A stretch of 64,000 bases of DNA, taken from assembly GCF_000272475.1 (NCBI RefSeq), contig NZ_AKFJ01000011.1, positions 112,615-176,614 of the forward strand. The letters run 5' to 3'. Each line of letters starts with the position of its first letter. Within the stretch, counting starts at the first letter, position 1. The translations under genes and the position numbers were made by a program. The notes beneath the pieces were generated by a model that saw only the letters and a program-made list of their open reading frames with translations, was not told where the DNA came from and ran no database searches. The DNA is from Novosphingobium sp. Rr 2-17 (GTDB taxonomy: Bacteria > Pseudomonadota > Alphaproteobacteria > Sphingomonadales > Sphingomonadaceae). Positions 37,798-47,131 of this stretch are shown one piece after another.

Positions 37798-38522
37798 ACT
37801 TCGCTCAGGATCATGTCGGCGTGCTCGGACCGACAGATCAGCAGGTCCGGCAAATACGGGTCGTGCCGGTTATAGACGAGCGGACTGCCATCGATCCGTG
37901 ACGCGTGCAGCCCCCAGCCGACTGCCACAGCCGCAGGCGCGCAATTGTCCCATTCGTACTGGCCGCCGGAATGCAGGTAAACGTCTGCTTCGCCGCGCAG
38001 GATCGCCATTGCCTTGGCTCCAGCCGAACCCATTTCAACCAGTTCCGCGCCAATCGCCTCGGCCACCCCGGTCGCCTCGCGCGCCGGGCGGCTGCGGCTG
38101 ACGACCATGCGCAGCCGCTCCGGCGCAGGCGGCACCACGCCGGGCTGGTCGGACCGCAGCACCGCACCTACGCCAGGCAGCGCCACCGCGCCTAGCGCCG
38201 CCACGCCGTTCACCGCCAGGCCGACATGGACGGCCCAATCCGCTCGCGCATCGCCATATTCGCGCGTGCCATCCACTGGATCGACAATCCAGACGCGCTC
38301 TTTGGCAAGCCGCAGCGCGTTGTCTTTTTCCTCCTCGGACAGCAAGCCATCCTCAGGGCGCTGCTCACGAAGGGCGTTGACCAGAAACTCGTTGGCGATC
38401 TGATCCCCGGCCTTGCCCAGCGCCTTGCCGGCGAACAGGCCCGATCCGCGTACTTCGAGCAGGATGTTGCCCGCCACCTGCGCCAACTTCGCCGCCAGGT
38501 CGCCGTCTGACAATGCCGGCAT
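37782..38522 (-). CDS. cysQ: 3'(2'),5'-bisphosphate nucleotidase CysQ
   Basis: Inositol-monophosphatase-fold phosphatase that removes PAP, the by-product of sulfate activation. It is 246 residues from ATG 38522. Metal motifs: LLSEEEKDN, VWIVDPVDGTREYG and YEWDNCAPAAVA. The start overlaps the cysNC stop by one base, so it belongs to the sulfate activation operon, which supports the PAP phosphatase role over inositol phosphates. Confidence 0.9.
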   Translation of the reverse strand: MPALSDGDLAAKLAQVAGNILLEVRGSGLFAGKALGKAGDQIANEFLVNALREQRPEDGLLSEEEKDNALRLAKERVWIVDPVDGTREYGDARADWAVHVGLAVNGVAALGAVALPGVGAVLRSDQPGVVPPAPERLRMVVSRSRPAREATGVAEAIGAELVEMGSAGAKAMAILRGEADVYLHSGGQYEWDNCAPAAVAVGWGLHASRIDGSPLVYNRHDPYLPDLLICRSEHADMILSEVRAFL

Positions 38523-40447
38523 CAAGCGTCGCCCAGCAGCGTATCGACGATCAGGCTGGCGGCTTGCTCAGCCGTGATGGCAGTGGTGTCGATGTGAATT
38601 TCCGGGTTGCGCGGGGCTTCGTAGGGGCTGTCGATCCCGGTGAAGTTCTTGAGCTGGCCCGAGCGCGCCTTTTTGTACAGGCCCTTCACGTCGCGTTCCT
38701 CGGCCACGCTCAACGGCGTGTCGATGAACACTTCCAGAAACTCGCCTTCCGGCAGCATCGCGCGCACCATCTCGCGGTCGGCCTGGAACGGCGAGATGAA
38801 GGCCGTGATGACGATCAGGCCGGCATCGCTCATCAGCTTGGCGACTTCGCCCACCCGGCGGATGTTCTCGATGCGATCGGCCTCGGTAAAGCCCAAGTCC
38901 TTGTTGAGACCGTGGCGCACGTTGTCGCCATCGAGCAGGAACGTGTGCCGGTTCATCCGGTGCAGCTTCTTCTCGACCAGATTGGCGATGGTCGACTTGC
39001 CCGAGCCGGAAAGCCCGGTGAACCACAGCACCGCCGGCTTCTGGTTCTTGAGATCGGCGTGCTGCTTGCGGCCGATGTCGAGCGCTTGCCAATGCACGTT
39101 CTGCGAACGGCGCAGCGAGAAGTTGAGCATGCCCGCCGCGACGGTGGCGTTGGTCATCTTGTCGATCAGGATGAACCCGCCCAGCGTCCGATTGTCGGCA
39201 TAAGGCTCAAACACGATCGGCTTGTCTGTGGTCACTTGCGCGACGCCGATGGCGTTCAATTCCAGCGTCTTGGCCGCCAGATGCTCCAGCGTGTTGACGT
39301 TGACCGTGTACTTGGGCTCCTGCACCGTGGCCGAAACCTGCTGCGTGCCCAGCTTGAACCAGTAGGCACGGCCCGGCGTCAGCGGCTCGTCGGCCATCCA
39401 CACGATCGTCGCCTCGAACTGATCGGCGGTCTGCGGCGGATTGTCGGCAGTCGCGATCACCGATCCGCGCGAACAGTCGATCTCGTCGGCGAAACACACC
39501 GTCACCGACTGACCGGCCACCGCTTCGTCCAGATCGCCATTGAAGGTGACGATCCGGGTGACCGTGCTGGTCTTGCCCGAAGGCAGCACGCGAACTTCAT
39601 CGCCCGGCTTGACCGAGCCCGTGGCGATCAGGCCGGAGAAACCGCGAAAATCCAGGTTCGGGCGATTGACCCACTGCACCGGCAGGCGGAACGGCTTGTC
39701 CGCATCAATCGAGGACAACACCTCGACGGTCTCAAGATGGTCCATCAAGGTCGGCCCGACATACCACGGCGTGTTGGCCGAGTGCGTCGTGATGTTATCG
39801 CCCTTGAAGCCGGAAATCGGCATCGCGGTGAAGCTTTCGATCCCAATCGACTGCGCGAACGCGGCATAATCGGCGACGATGCGGTCGAACACGTCCTGGC
39901 TGTAGTCCACCAGATCCATCTTGTTCACGGCCAGCACAACGTTGCGGATGCCGATCAGGTGGCACAGATACGAGTGCCGCCGCGTCTGCACCAGCACGCC
40001 CTTGCGCGCATCGATCAGGATGACAGCAAGGTCGGCGGTCGAGGCGCCCGTCACCATGTTGCGGGTGTACTGCTCGTGCCCTGGGCAATCGGCGACGATG
40101 AACTTGCGCTTTTCAGTGTTGAAAAAGCGATAGGCGACATCGATGGTGATGCCTTGTTCGCGCTCGGCCGCCAGACCATCGACCAGCAGCGCGAAGTCGA
40201 TTTCCTGGCCTTGCGTACCGACCTTTTTGGAATCGCTTTCCAGCGCCGCAAGCTGATCCTCGAAGATCATCTTGGAATCGTACAGCAGCCGGCCGATCAA
40301 CGTGGACTTGCCGTCATCGACGCTGCCGCAGGTGATGAACCGCAGCATCGTCTTGCGTTCGTGGCTTTCGAGGTACGCGTCGATGTCGTCAGCGATGAGC
40401 TGGTCGGTGACGTAGACCGCCTCGTTCTTTTCAACGGTGTCGGTCAT
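38522..40447 (-). CDS. cysNC: Bifunctional sulfate adenylyltransferase large subunit / APS kinase
   Basis: A 641-residue fusion. The CysN GTPase half has G-motifs [17 protein letters not shown] and NKMD and drives ATP sulfurylase (with CysD) to make APS. The CysC half (from about residue 445) has the P-loop GLSGSGKST and [10 protein letters not shown] and phosphorylates APS to PAPS. The start is ATG 40447, overlapping the cysD stop (TGATG). PAPS reductase is not in the window. The fused form is usual in alphaproteobacteria. Confidence 0.96.
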   Translation of the reverse strand: MTDTVEKNEAVYVTDQLIADDIDAYLESHERKTMLRFITCGSVDDGKSTLIGRLLYDSKMIFEDQLAALESDSKKVGTQGQEIDFALLVDGLAAEREQGITIDVAYRFFNTEKRKFIVADCPGHEQYTRNMVTGASTADLAVILIDARKGVLVQTRRHSYLCHLIGIRNVVLAVNKMDLVDYSQDVFDRIVADYAAFAQSIGIESFTAMPISGFKGDNITTHSANTPWYVGPTLMDHLETVEVLSSIDADKPFRLPVQWVNRPNLDFRGFSGLIATGSVKPGDEVRVLPSGKTSTVTRIVTFNGDLDEAVAGQSVTVCFADEIDCSRGSVIATADNPPQTADQFEATIVWMADEPLTPGRAYWFKLGTQQVSATVQEPKYTVNVNTLEHLAAKTLELNAIGVAQVTTDKPIVFEPYADNRTLGGFILIDKMTNATVAAGMLNFSLRRSQNVHWQALDIGRKQHADLKNQKPAVLWFTGLSGSGKSTIANLVEKKLHRMNRHTFLLDGDNVRHGLNKDLGFTEADRIENIRRVGEVAKLMSDAGLIVITAFISPFQADREMVRAMLPEGEFLEVFIDTPLSVAEERDVKGLYKKARSGQLKNFTGIDSPYEAPRNPEIHIDTTAITAEQAASLIVDTLLGDA

Positions 40448-41349
40448 CAAAAATACCCCTGCTGCTTCTTCACTTCCATGCCCGCGCCGCCTGCATCCTT
40501 GTCGATGGCGCGGCCCTGGCGTTCCGAGGTGGTGGTGAGGAGCGTTTCCTGGATAACCTCGGGAAGCGTCTTGGCCACGCTCTCCACCGCGCCGGTCAGC
40601 GGGTAGCAGCCCAGCGTGCGGAAACGGACCGAGCGCAGTTCCGGCACTTCGCCCTCTCGCAGCGGGAAGCGATCATCATCGACCATCAGCAGCATCCCGT
40701 CGCGCTCCACCGTCGGGCGCTTGTCTGCGAAGTACAGCGGGACGATCGGGATGTCGTTGAGGTGGATGTACTGCCAGATGTCCAACTCGGTCCAGTTCGA
40801 GATCGGGAAAATGCGGATCGATTCCCCGCGCGCCTTGCGGGCGTTGTAGAGGTTCCACAGTTCGGGCCGCTGGTTCTTGGGGTCCCACCCGTGGCTGGCG
40901 GTGCGGAACGAAAAGATGCGCTCTTTCGCGCGGCTCTTTTCCTCGTCGCGCCGGGCGCCGCCGAACGCCGCGTCGAAGCCGTACTTGTCGAGCGCCTGCT
41001 TCAACCCTTCGGTCTTCCACATATCGGTGTGCAGCGCGCCGTGATCGAAGGGGTTGATGCCCTTCTCCTTGGCCTCGGGGTTTTGATAGACGAGCAGTTC
41101 CATGCCGCTGTCGCGCGCCATCTTGTCGCGCAACTCGTACATCGCCTTGAACTTCCAGGTGGTGTCCACGTGGAGCAGCGGGAACGGCGGCGGCGAGGGA
41201 TAGAACGCCTTGCGCGCCAAGTGCAGCATCACCGCACTGTCCTTGCCGACCGAGTAGAGCATCACCGGCTTTTCAGCCTCGGCCACCACCTCGCGCAGGA
41301 TGTGGATGCTCTCGGCCTCAAGCCGTTCGAGGTGCGTGAGGGTGTTCAT
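40447..41349 (-). CDS. cysD: Sulfate adenylyltransferase small subunit
   Basis: CysD is the catalytic N-type ATP pyrophosphatase subunit of ATP sulfurylase. The start [14 protein letters not shown] (41349) gives 300 residues; the open frame to 41403 has no family match. Motifs: [12 protein letters not shown] (PP-loop), [28 protein letters not shown] and [12 protein letters not shown]. It is first in the operon cysD-cysNC-cysQ. Confidence 0.96.
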   Translation of the reverse strand: MNTLTHLERLEAESIHILREVVAEAEKPVMLYSVGKDSAVMLHLARKAFYPSPPPFPLLHVDTTWKFKAMYELRDKMARDSGMELLVYQNPEAKEKGINPFDHGALHTDMWKTEGLKQALDKYGFDAAFGGARRDEEKSRAKERIFSFRTASHGWDPKNQRPELWNLYNARKARGESIRIFPISNWTELDIWQYIHLNDIPIVPLYFADKRPTVERDGMLLMVDDDRFPLREGEVPELRSVRFRTLGCYPLTGAVESVAKTLPEVIQETLLTTTSERQGRAIDKDAGGAGMEVKKQQGYF

Positions 41350-41484
41350 TGCGGTATCCTGTTGCCTATGTGGCGATCTGGTGGTGCCGCATAGCCTTGG
41401 CAACCGCCGGGCGCCCGCGACAAAATCTATCGCACGGACAACTGGAAGTCGGACCAGCCCATATAGGCGGCCCGACTGAGCGGG

Positions 41485-42132
41485 TTACGCCTGCGCCGCT
41501 TTGATGGCGGCATGGAACGCCTGGACCGCCGCGACCTCGTCGCCGTTCCAGACCGCACCCGAGACGGCCAGAAAGTCCGCGCCGGCCCGCACGAGGTCGC
41601 CGCAGTTGTCCGGCGTTACCCCGCCGATCGCCACGCACGGGATCTCGAAGATCGCCTGCCACCATTCCAGCAGGTCCAGCCCTGCCTCATGCTTGGTTTC
41701 CTTGGTTGTGGTTGGGAAAAACGCGCCGAAGGCGACGTAGTCCGCCCCTGCCTCGCCCGCTGCCATCGCCAGGTGGCGGCTGTCATGGCACGTCACGCCG
41801 ATCTGCGCGTCTGTGCCCAGCGCCTCGCGGGCTTCCTCGATCGTGCCGTCGTCCTGCCCAAGGTGCACCCCATCGGCGCCGAGGCGCTTGGCCAACCCGA
41901 TAGAATCGTTGACGATGAAGGCCGTCTCGCGCTCGGCGCAAATGCGCTGGAGTGGCTCAGCCAGGCGGGCGGCTTCGTGTTGGTCCACGTCCTTGACGCG
42001 AAACTGGAACGCCGCGACTGGCCCCGCATCTAGCGCGCGCGCCAGGCGATCGGGAAAGCCGCCGCCGACATCCAAGGGAGAGATCAGGTACAGCAGGGTC
42101 GGTGCGCGCGGGATCGTAGATGATTTGCTCAT
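41485..42132 (-). CDS. thiE: Thiamine-phosphate synthase
   Basis: ThiE condenses the pyrimidine and thiazole precursors to thiamine phosphate. The 215-residue TIM-barrel shows FQFRVKD, FIVNDSIGLAKRLGADGVHLGQ, IGVTCHD, YVAFGAFFPTTTKE and AIGGVTPDNC. The motif order is canonical, with slight variation (FRVKD for the usual LRxK). It stands 135 bases upstream of cysD on the same strand with no obvious TPP riboswitch before it. The kinase ThiL, acting on its product, is at 18667. Confidence 0.9.
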   Translation of the reverse strand: MSKSSTIPRAPTLLYLISPLDVGGGFPDRLARALDAGPVAAFQFRVKDVDQHEAARLAEPLQRICAERETAFIVNDSIGLAKRLGADGVHLGQDDGTIEEAREALGTDAQIGVTCHDSRHLAMAAGEAGADYVAFGAFFPTTTKETKHEAGLDLLEWWQAIFEIPCVAIGGVTPDNCGDLVRAGADFLAVSGAVWNGDEVAAVQAFHAAIKAAQA

Positions 42133-42210
42133 GCCTGCGCTCTAGCGAGGCACCGTCCACTCGCCAAGCGTTCCGCTGCCGTTCAGGCCCGATAGGGTGG
42201 AAGGCAAGCG

Positions 42211-42708
42211 ATGAGGATAGCCATAACACTTGTTTTCTGCGCCGCCGCCTTAAACGGCTGCACCGTAATCCCGCCGGCGGAGTATGCCAGGCCCGCGCCG
42301 CCAACGCCGCAGCCGCCAACGCCGCAAGTGCCCCCGCCTCCACCGCCGCGCGATTACTCGCCCGCGCCACAACAGGAACTACCGCCGCCGAGCGACGAAG
42401 CTCCCCTCGCCTACGCCGCGCTGGGGCAGACGGTTCGTGTAGACGGTCCCAACGTCACTCCGCTCAAGGTACTGGAAGACAGCCGCTGCGCGATGAACGC
42501 GCGATGCGTCTGGGCCGGACAAGTCCGGCTATCGCTGCGGGTGGGGCAAGAGATGATGGAGATAACCTCGGGCAGGCCGATCCGCGTTGCCGATGGCACG
42601 CTGGAGTTGGTGCAAGTGCGGCCCGACAAGATGGCCGGCGGTGACAATCATGGCGCCATTCCTCTGGACGCCTATCGTTTCGGCTTTCGCTTTCGCGGCG
42701 GGTATTAA
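42211..42708 (+). CDS. Pro-rich small lipoprotein, unknown function
   Basis: A 165-residue predicted lipoprotein: signal peptide with the lipid Cys at residue 17 (AALNGC), a Pro-rich linker (about 22-60, repeated PTPQPP units), and a C-terminal beta-rich domain from about 65. The domain has two cysteines in SRCAMNARCVWAG, likely a disulfide, a pattern I have seen in small secreted bacterial proteins of unknown role. It is divergent from thiE and convergent with the TonB receptor, separated by a strong terminator. Confidence 0.65.
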   Translation: MRIAITLVFCAAALNGCTVIPPAEYARPAPPTPQPPTPQVPPPPPPRDYSPAPQQELPPPSDEAPLAYAALGQTVRVDGPNVTPLKVLEDSRCAMNARCVWAGQVRLSLRVGQEMMEITSGRPIRVADGTLELVQVRPDKMAGGDNHGAIPLDAYRFGFRFRGGY

Positions 42709-42736
42709 ACGGTGGGCGGCATAAGCCGCCCACCGT
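42709..42736. terminator. Bidirectional terminator hairpin
   Basis: A perfect 12-bp stem ACGGTGGGCGGC/GCCGCCCACCGT with an ATAA loop directly follows the lipoprotein stop and precedes (by strand) the receptor stop. Confidence 0.75.
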
Positions 42737-42746
42737 CTCCGGTCGG

Positions 42747-44813
42747 TCAGAAGGTCGCGATACGGGCGACCAATCGAACCGTGCGACCCGGAGAAATCAC
42801 CTGATCCTTGTTGAACGCCGTGGCGTAGCGCTGGACGTCATTCGTCAGGTTATCGCCGACGATCGAGAATTCCACGCCCGGATGCGCTTTGAACGGGCGC
42901 AGGCTGAGGTGCATGTTGAGGTTATTGTAACCGGGCGTCGCGGTATCGAAGGCACCGTACTCATTCTGGCGACCATAGTGCGTCAGACTGATGCCGGCGT
43001 CGTACGTCGCGCTGGTCCAGTCCATCCCGCCACCGACGCGGTACGGCGCAATACGAGGCACGTTGTTGCCATCGTCCAGCGTGGCGCGGGTGTAGTCGGC
43101 CAGCACATGCGCGGTCAGCGTGCCCTTTTCATCCTTCACCAGATCGAGGCTCGCCTGGCCCTCTAAGCCGCGGAAGTGGGCTCCTTGCTGGCGATAGAAC
43201 ACTTCGCGCAGTTCTTCGCTGTTGCCCTCGACGCAAACGCCGTCGTCCGAACATGTTCGCCCGGTCAGGTCGCCGTAGATGTAGTTCTTGAACCAGGTGC
43301 TGTAGACGCTGCCTTCGAAGCGGAACGGGCCACGATTGACGCGTAGGCTCAGTTCCAGGCCGTTGGCGCGTTCCATCTTGAGGTTCGGATCGCCGGTCTC
43401 GTACGTCTGCGGACCATCGTGGCCGCCGCGCGCGAACAATTCGGTCAGCGCGGGAGCGCGGCCCGTGCTCGATGCAGTGAAGCCCAGCTTCACTCCATCC
43501 GCTACGGTATAGAGCAAGCCCACCGCCCCGCTGACGGGCGTGTAATTGCGCTCGGTGTATTCGCCAGAGGCAGGCGTGCCGGTGACGTCAACGCTCTCGA
43601 TCCGGCCGCTGGCCTCCAGGTGCAACTTGTCCGCCAGCGCGATTTCGGTGAACACGTATCCGGCAATGTTCTGCGATGTCGCCGGGTTCAGGTATGAGCT
43701 GTCTTCGCCGATCGCGGAGAAATCGCGGTGCTGGTATTCGACGCCGATGGCGGTGTTGGTGATCGCGCCCAGCGAATTGAGCAGCAGTTCGCCGCGCCCG
43801 TTGTATTCCTTGTTCTTGAAGGTGGTGTTGACCGAACCGTCCGGGTTCTTTTCCTGGTGCTGGTAGTCACCATAACTGCCGTCGAAGTTAAAGCTCTTGA
43901 ACAGGCCGCCCAGTTCGATCACGTCGCGGGTGATGAGCTTGGTCTGGCGCATGTCGATGTAGGTGGTGTCGCTGGGGATGCCGTACTGCGCATCGTAATG
44001 GGTCACAGCCAGGCCAAAGTGGCTGCCGCTGTCAAGGAAGTAGGAACCGCCGACCGAGCCACCCCAACCCTTGAAGAACGAGTTGTCCTGCTTGCCTAGC
44101 GGCGTGTCGTAGTCTCCGGTGTGGCGATAGTAACCATCGGCATGGAGCGCGAGGTTGCCGACTTTGGCATCCGCCAGACCCGAACCTTCGTAGGAATCGT
44201 TGACGGTGCCGTAGCTGCCGGTCGCCTCGACGTTGAGCGGCGCGGTGGGCAGGCTCATCGGCACGCGATCGTTCAGGACGTTGATGACGCCGCCGATCGC
44301 CTGGCTGCCGTACCGCAACGTCGCCGCGCCGCGCACGACCTCGATGCTGCGGGCCGACAGCGGATCGATCGGGGTGCCATGATCCGGCCCGATGTCGGAC
44401 ACGTCCGAAATGCTGGTGCCGTCTTCCAGCAGACGAACGCGGTTGGAATCCATGCCGCGAATGATCGGGCGCGAGGCGCCTTGCGCAAAGCCAGAGGCCG
44501 AAACGCCCGGAACGTTGGCCAGCGCGCCCGCGATGCTGGCGCCCCCGGCCCGGCGAATCTGCTCCGAATCGACTCGGGCAGGAATCGAAGGCGTCTCGTC
44601 GGTCGCATGACCGAACGGGGTGGCCGTAACGACGATGACCCGTCCCGCGTCCTGCGCGGTAGAATCGGTCGTCGATGTCGATTTTTGAGCCGAAACAGTG
44701 ACCGGAGCGGGAGCCGGAGCGGTTGACGAGTCCTGGTCCTGTGCGAACGCCGGGGCCGTCATCGCCAAGCTGGCCAGCACTGAACCACCAGCCAGCAAAT
44801 GTACGATCTTCAT
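42747..44813 (-). CDS. TonB-dependent receptor, ZnuD-like (probable zinc uptake)
   Basis: A 688-residue outer membrane receptor with a signal peptide (cut after APAFAQ), a plug (about 70-180: SIAGALANVPGVSASGFAQG, PIIRGMDSNRVRLLEDG) and a 22-strand barrel. The extracellular segment near residue 520, SCxDDGxC-like (TCSDDGVC), followed by YRQQGAHFRGLE, and the GDPNLKMERANGLE block resemble ZnuD-type zinc receptors. An AT-rich candidate Zur site lies upstream. Zinc as cargo is an inference from these two hints. It is a monocistronic gene. Confidence 0.78.
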   Translation of the reverse strand: MKIVHLLAGGSVLASLAMTAPAFAQDQDSSTAPAPAPVTVSAQKSTSTTDSTAQDAGRVIVVTATPFGHATDETPSIPARVDSEQIRRAGGASIAGALANVPGVSASGFAQGASRPIIRGMDSNRVRLLEDGTSISDVSDIGPDHGTPIDPLSARSIEVVRGAATLRYGSQAIGGVINVLNDRVPMSLPTAPLNVEATGSYGTVNDSYEGSGLADAKVGNLALHADGYYRHTGDYDTPLGKQDNSFFKGWGGSVGGSYFLDSGSHFGLAVTHYDAQYGIPSDTTYIDMRQTKLITRDVIELGGLFKSFNFDGSYGDYQHQEKNPDGSVNTTFKNKEYNGRGELLLNSLGAITNTAIGVEYQHRDFSAIGEDSSYLNPATSQNIAGYVFTEIALADKLHLEASGRIESVDVTGTPASGEYTERNYTPVSGAVGLLYTVADGVKLGFTASSTGRAPALTELFARGGHDGPQTYETGDPNLKMERANGLELSLRVNRGPFRFEGSVYSTWFKNYIYGDLTGRTCSDDGVCVEGNSEELREVFYRQQGAHFRGLEGQASLDLVKDEKGTLTAHVLADYTRATLDDGNNVPRIAPYRVGGGMDWTSATYDAGISLTHYGRQNEYGAFDTATPGYNNLNMHLSLRPFKAHPGVEFSIVGDNLTNDVQRYATAFNKDQVISPGRTVRLVARIATF

Positions 44814-44899
44814 TGATGCCTATCCTTAACGCGAATCCCTGAATCCCGCGCCTGCCCCGCACCGGATGTTGCAGTGCCATATACTGGGTACATCAATGA

Positions 44900-44930
44900 T
44901 ACAAGATAACATAACATAACAAATGTCTCA
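44900..44930 (-). promoter_or_regulatory. Candidate Zur-type operator
   Basis: An AT-rich run with three GTTAT half-site-like units on the minus strand (TTGTTATGTTATGTTATC) lies about 95 bases before the receptor start. Alphaproteobacterial Zur boxes have inverted ATGTTAT/ATAACAT arms; here the units are direct and only partly inverted. Confidence 0.3.
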
Positions 44931-44966
44931 TTTTTGAGCCGCCCATCAACCCTTGCGCCAACACAA

Positions 44967-44994
44967 AAGGCGGCGCTCCGAGGAGCGCCGCCTT
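44967..44994 (-). terminator. Rho-independent terminator after fba
   Basis: A 13-bp perfect inverted repeat AAGGCGGCGCTCC/GGAGCGCCGCCTT with a tight loop is followed on the minus strand by TTTTGTG. It starts about 25 bases after the fba stop. Confidence 0.85.
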
Positions 44995-45019
44995 CGCGTG
45001 TCGTCCAAGTCGGAAAGGA

Positions 45020-45931
45020 TCAGGCCGCTGCGGCAGCTTCGGCCTTCTCGGTGGAGCCCTGGTAGATCGCGTCGATCGCCTCGCCCAGCGATGCGTCGAA
45101 TTCCTCGTCGGTCATCTGCGAGCGTAGATCCGACAGCAGCGCGCGGCTGAAGCTGGCGATGATGCCCTTGTTCTTCGACAGTTCGACGCAAGCCTCGGGG
45201 CGAGCATAGCCACCCGACAGCGCAACGACACGCAGCACCTTGGGATGCGAAATCAGCGGATCGAACGTGCCCGGCACGATCGGCAACGACAGCTTGAGCA
45301 TCACTTGCTGGCCTTCGGGAAGCGCATCCAGGTTCTTGAGTATTTCAGCGAGCAGGATCTCGTCGCATTCGCTGCGCGTCTCGCTCTTTATGTTCACTTC
45401 GGGCTCGATGATCGGCATCATGCCGTGCGACAGCACTTGCGCGCCGATCTCGAACTGCTGCTTTACGACGGCGGCGATGCCCTCGGCATTGCCCGAGTTG
45501 ATGACCGAACGCTCCTTGGTGCCATAGACGCCCAGCGCCTTCGAACGCTCCAGCAGCGCATCCAGGGTCGGCATCGGCTTCATCAACTGTACGCCGTTGG
45601 CTTCGTCCTCAAGGCCCTTGTCGATCTTGATGAACGGCACCACGCCCTTGGCGATCAGCGCCTGCGGAGTCGGTACGCCGCCGACCTGGCCGTCCATCGT
45701 GCGCTCGAACAGGATCGCGCCGATCACCTTGTCGCCGGTAAATACGGGGGAGGAGATGATACGGGCGCGCATTTCGTGGATGAGACCGAACATCTCTTCC
45801 TCGGTCGTCCATGCGTCATCCTCGACGCCGTAGCCCTTCAGTGCCTTGGGCGTAGAGCCACCACTCTGGTCGAGCGCGGCGATAAAGCCTTTGCCCGCCG
45901 CCATTTTGGCGGTCATTTCGGAATACTGCAT
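45020..45931 (-). CDS. fba: Fructose-bisphosphate aldolase, class I
   Basis: Schiff-base class I aldolase cleaving fructose 1,6-bisphosphate. The start at ATG 45931 has a strong GGAGGAG site and gives 303 residues; the frame is open to 46021 but unlike the family. Motifs: GFIAALDQSGGSTPKALKGY, GTKERSVIN, IIEPEVNI and QVMLKLSLPIVPG (containing the Schiff-base Lys region), GGYARPEAC. It is the last gene of the tkt-gap-pgk cluster, 86 bases after the acyltransferase gene, with a clear terminator behind it. Confidence 0.94.
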   Translation of the reverse strand: MQYSEMTAKMAAGKGFIAALDQSGGSTPKALKGYGVEDDAWTTEEEMFGLIHEMRARIISSPVFTGDKVIGAILFERTMDGQVGGVPTPQALIAKGVVPFIKIDKGLEDEANGVQLMKPMPTLDALLERSKALGVYGTKERSVINSGNAEGIAAVVKQQFEIGAQVLSHGMMPIIEPEVNIKSETRSECDEILLAEILKNLDALPEGQQVMLKLSLPIVPGTFDPLISHPKVLRVVALSGGYARPEACVELSKNKGIIASFSRALLSDLRSQMTDEEFDASLGEAIDAIYQGSTEKAEAAAAA

Positions 45932-46017
45932 GGTTCTCCTCCGTATGTTGCAGCTACTTGCGTTCAGCGTATCCGCGAGCCGCTCTTTTCGCAACTGCAA
46001 CAAAGGCGGATAAAGCC

Positions 46018-47106
46018 TCAATTAGGCAGTGGTGATGGCCGAAGTGACGCCGATGACCGCGACGCACGGCGCCTGGCCGAAAGCCAGCGCCGCGCTGGCA
46101 CATCGACGTAGCGAACCGCGCACCAGGCCAGCGCCACACAAGCACTCAGATAGACGCCGCCCATCAGCACCTCGTTCCAGCCCAGGTCGTCCTTGAAGTA
46201 CCGCAGCGGCTCCATCAGCGCCCAATGCACCGCATACAACGCGTAGGAGATTTCGCCCAGAAACCACGCGATAGGTTGGATCGCGCGCGGCGGCTCGAAC
46301 CGGGTTCCGATCCAGACCAGCAATGGCGCGACGAACAGCCCGCAGGCGATATCGTACCACGCGTCGAAATTGCCGAAAGATGGGGCCATCAACATCGCGC
46401 CGATGGCGAATAGCAAAAGAAGACCGATCCAACTGGAAGGCCGGACCTCTGGCTGCGGCAGACGACCCAGAAAAACCCCGATCGAGAACGACATCGCAGT
46501 GCGCGCCAGGCAAACACCCACTTGGTCCCACACCGCGCCAAGGTTGCCATCGGTATGCGCGATCACCGCCGGAACCAACCACCAGGCACCGGCTAGAGCG
46601 ACCACCAGCAGGCCGATCCGGGGCAGGCGGAACAGCACAAGCACTAGAGCCAGATTGGCGACCAACTCGAAGAACAGCGACCAGGCCGGGACGTTCATCG
46701 GAAACAACGTGCGCGTCACCGGCGATGGCAGCATCAGCAGGTTGAACGGCAAGGCGGCAGCCATCTTCGCAGGCGCGATGATGTCGCCCTTGCCGGTCCA
46801 GTGGTTCGAGATCGACGACAGCGTGGTGACGACGATGCCCACGAAAAACAGCGGGTAAAGCCGGATCACCCGCTGTTTCATGAACGTCCAAGTGCCAAGG
46901 CCAGCCTGCCAGCGCGGCAGGTAGGTCCGGCACAGGACGAAGCCCGAAAGCGCGAAGAAGAAATCAACGGCCAGGTAGCCGTGCGGCGCTTGCGAAATGT
47001 TGTAGTGGAACAGCGCGACCGCCAGCGCGGCAACCCCGCGCATGCCGTCCAGCGTGACGTATCGCCCCTGCCACGGCGGTGCGCCAGTAATGGAGCGATC
47101 CGCCAT
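46018..47106 (-). CDS. Acyltransferase 3 family membrane protein
   Basis: A 362-residue integral membrane acyltransferase (about ten helices) of the OafA/acyltransferase_3 family, which acetylates or succinylates glycans and lipids. The start MADRSITG (47106) was chosen. YVTLDGMRGVAALAVALFHY, VDFFFALSGFVL (catalytic-motif region), FMKQRVIRLYPLF and ISYALYAVHWAL are typical. It lies between pgk (25 bases upstream) and fba, so it is probably transcribed with glycolytic genes although unrelated in function. Substrate unknown. Confidence 0.85.
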   Translation of the reverse strand: MADRSITGAPPWQGRYVTLDGMRGVAALAVALFHYNISQAPHGYLAVDFFFALSGFVLCRTYLPRWQAGLGTWTFMKQRVIRLYPLFFVGIVVTTLSSISNHWTGKGDIIAPAKMAAALPFNLLMLPSPVTRTLFPMNVPAWSLFFELVANLALVLVLFRLPRIGLLVVALAGAWWLVPAVIAHTDGNLGAVWDQVGVCLARTAMSFSIGVFLGRLPQPEVRPSSWIGLLLLFAIGAMLMAPSFGNFDAWYDIACGLFVAPLLVWIGTRFEPPRAIQPIAWFLGEISYALYAVHWALMEPLRYFKDDLGWNEVLMGGVYLSACVALAWCAVRYVDVPARRWLSARRRASRSSASLRPSPLPN

Positions 47107-47131
47107 CGCGCTGTCCCTTGCTTTGCCTAGA

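Noticed and set aside
34061..40606. Long antisense frames opposite the RND pump (741 codons) and cysNC (697 codons)
   Set aside because: Shadows of conserved genes with strong motifs and operon overlaps; the antisense translations are Arg/His/Gln-rich and unlike any known fold.
44814..44966. Possible cobalamin or TPP riboswitch ahead of the TonB receptor, thiE or thiL
   Set aside because: I found none of the conserved riboswitch boxes (such as GCCACTG or CTGAGA) in the leader regions.
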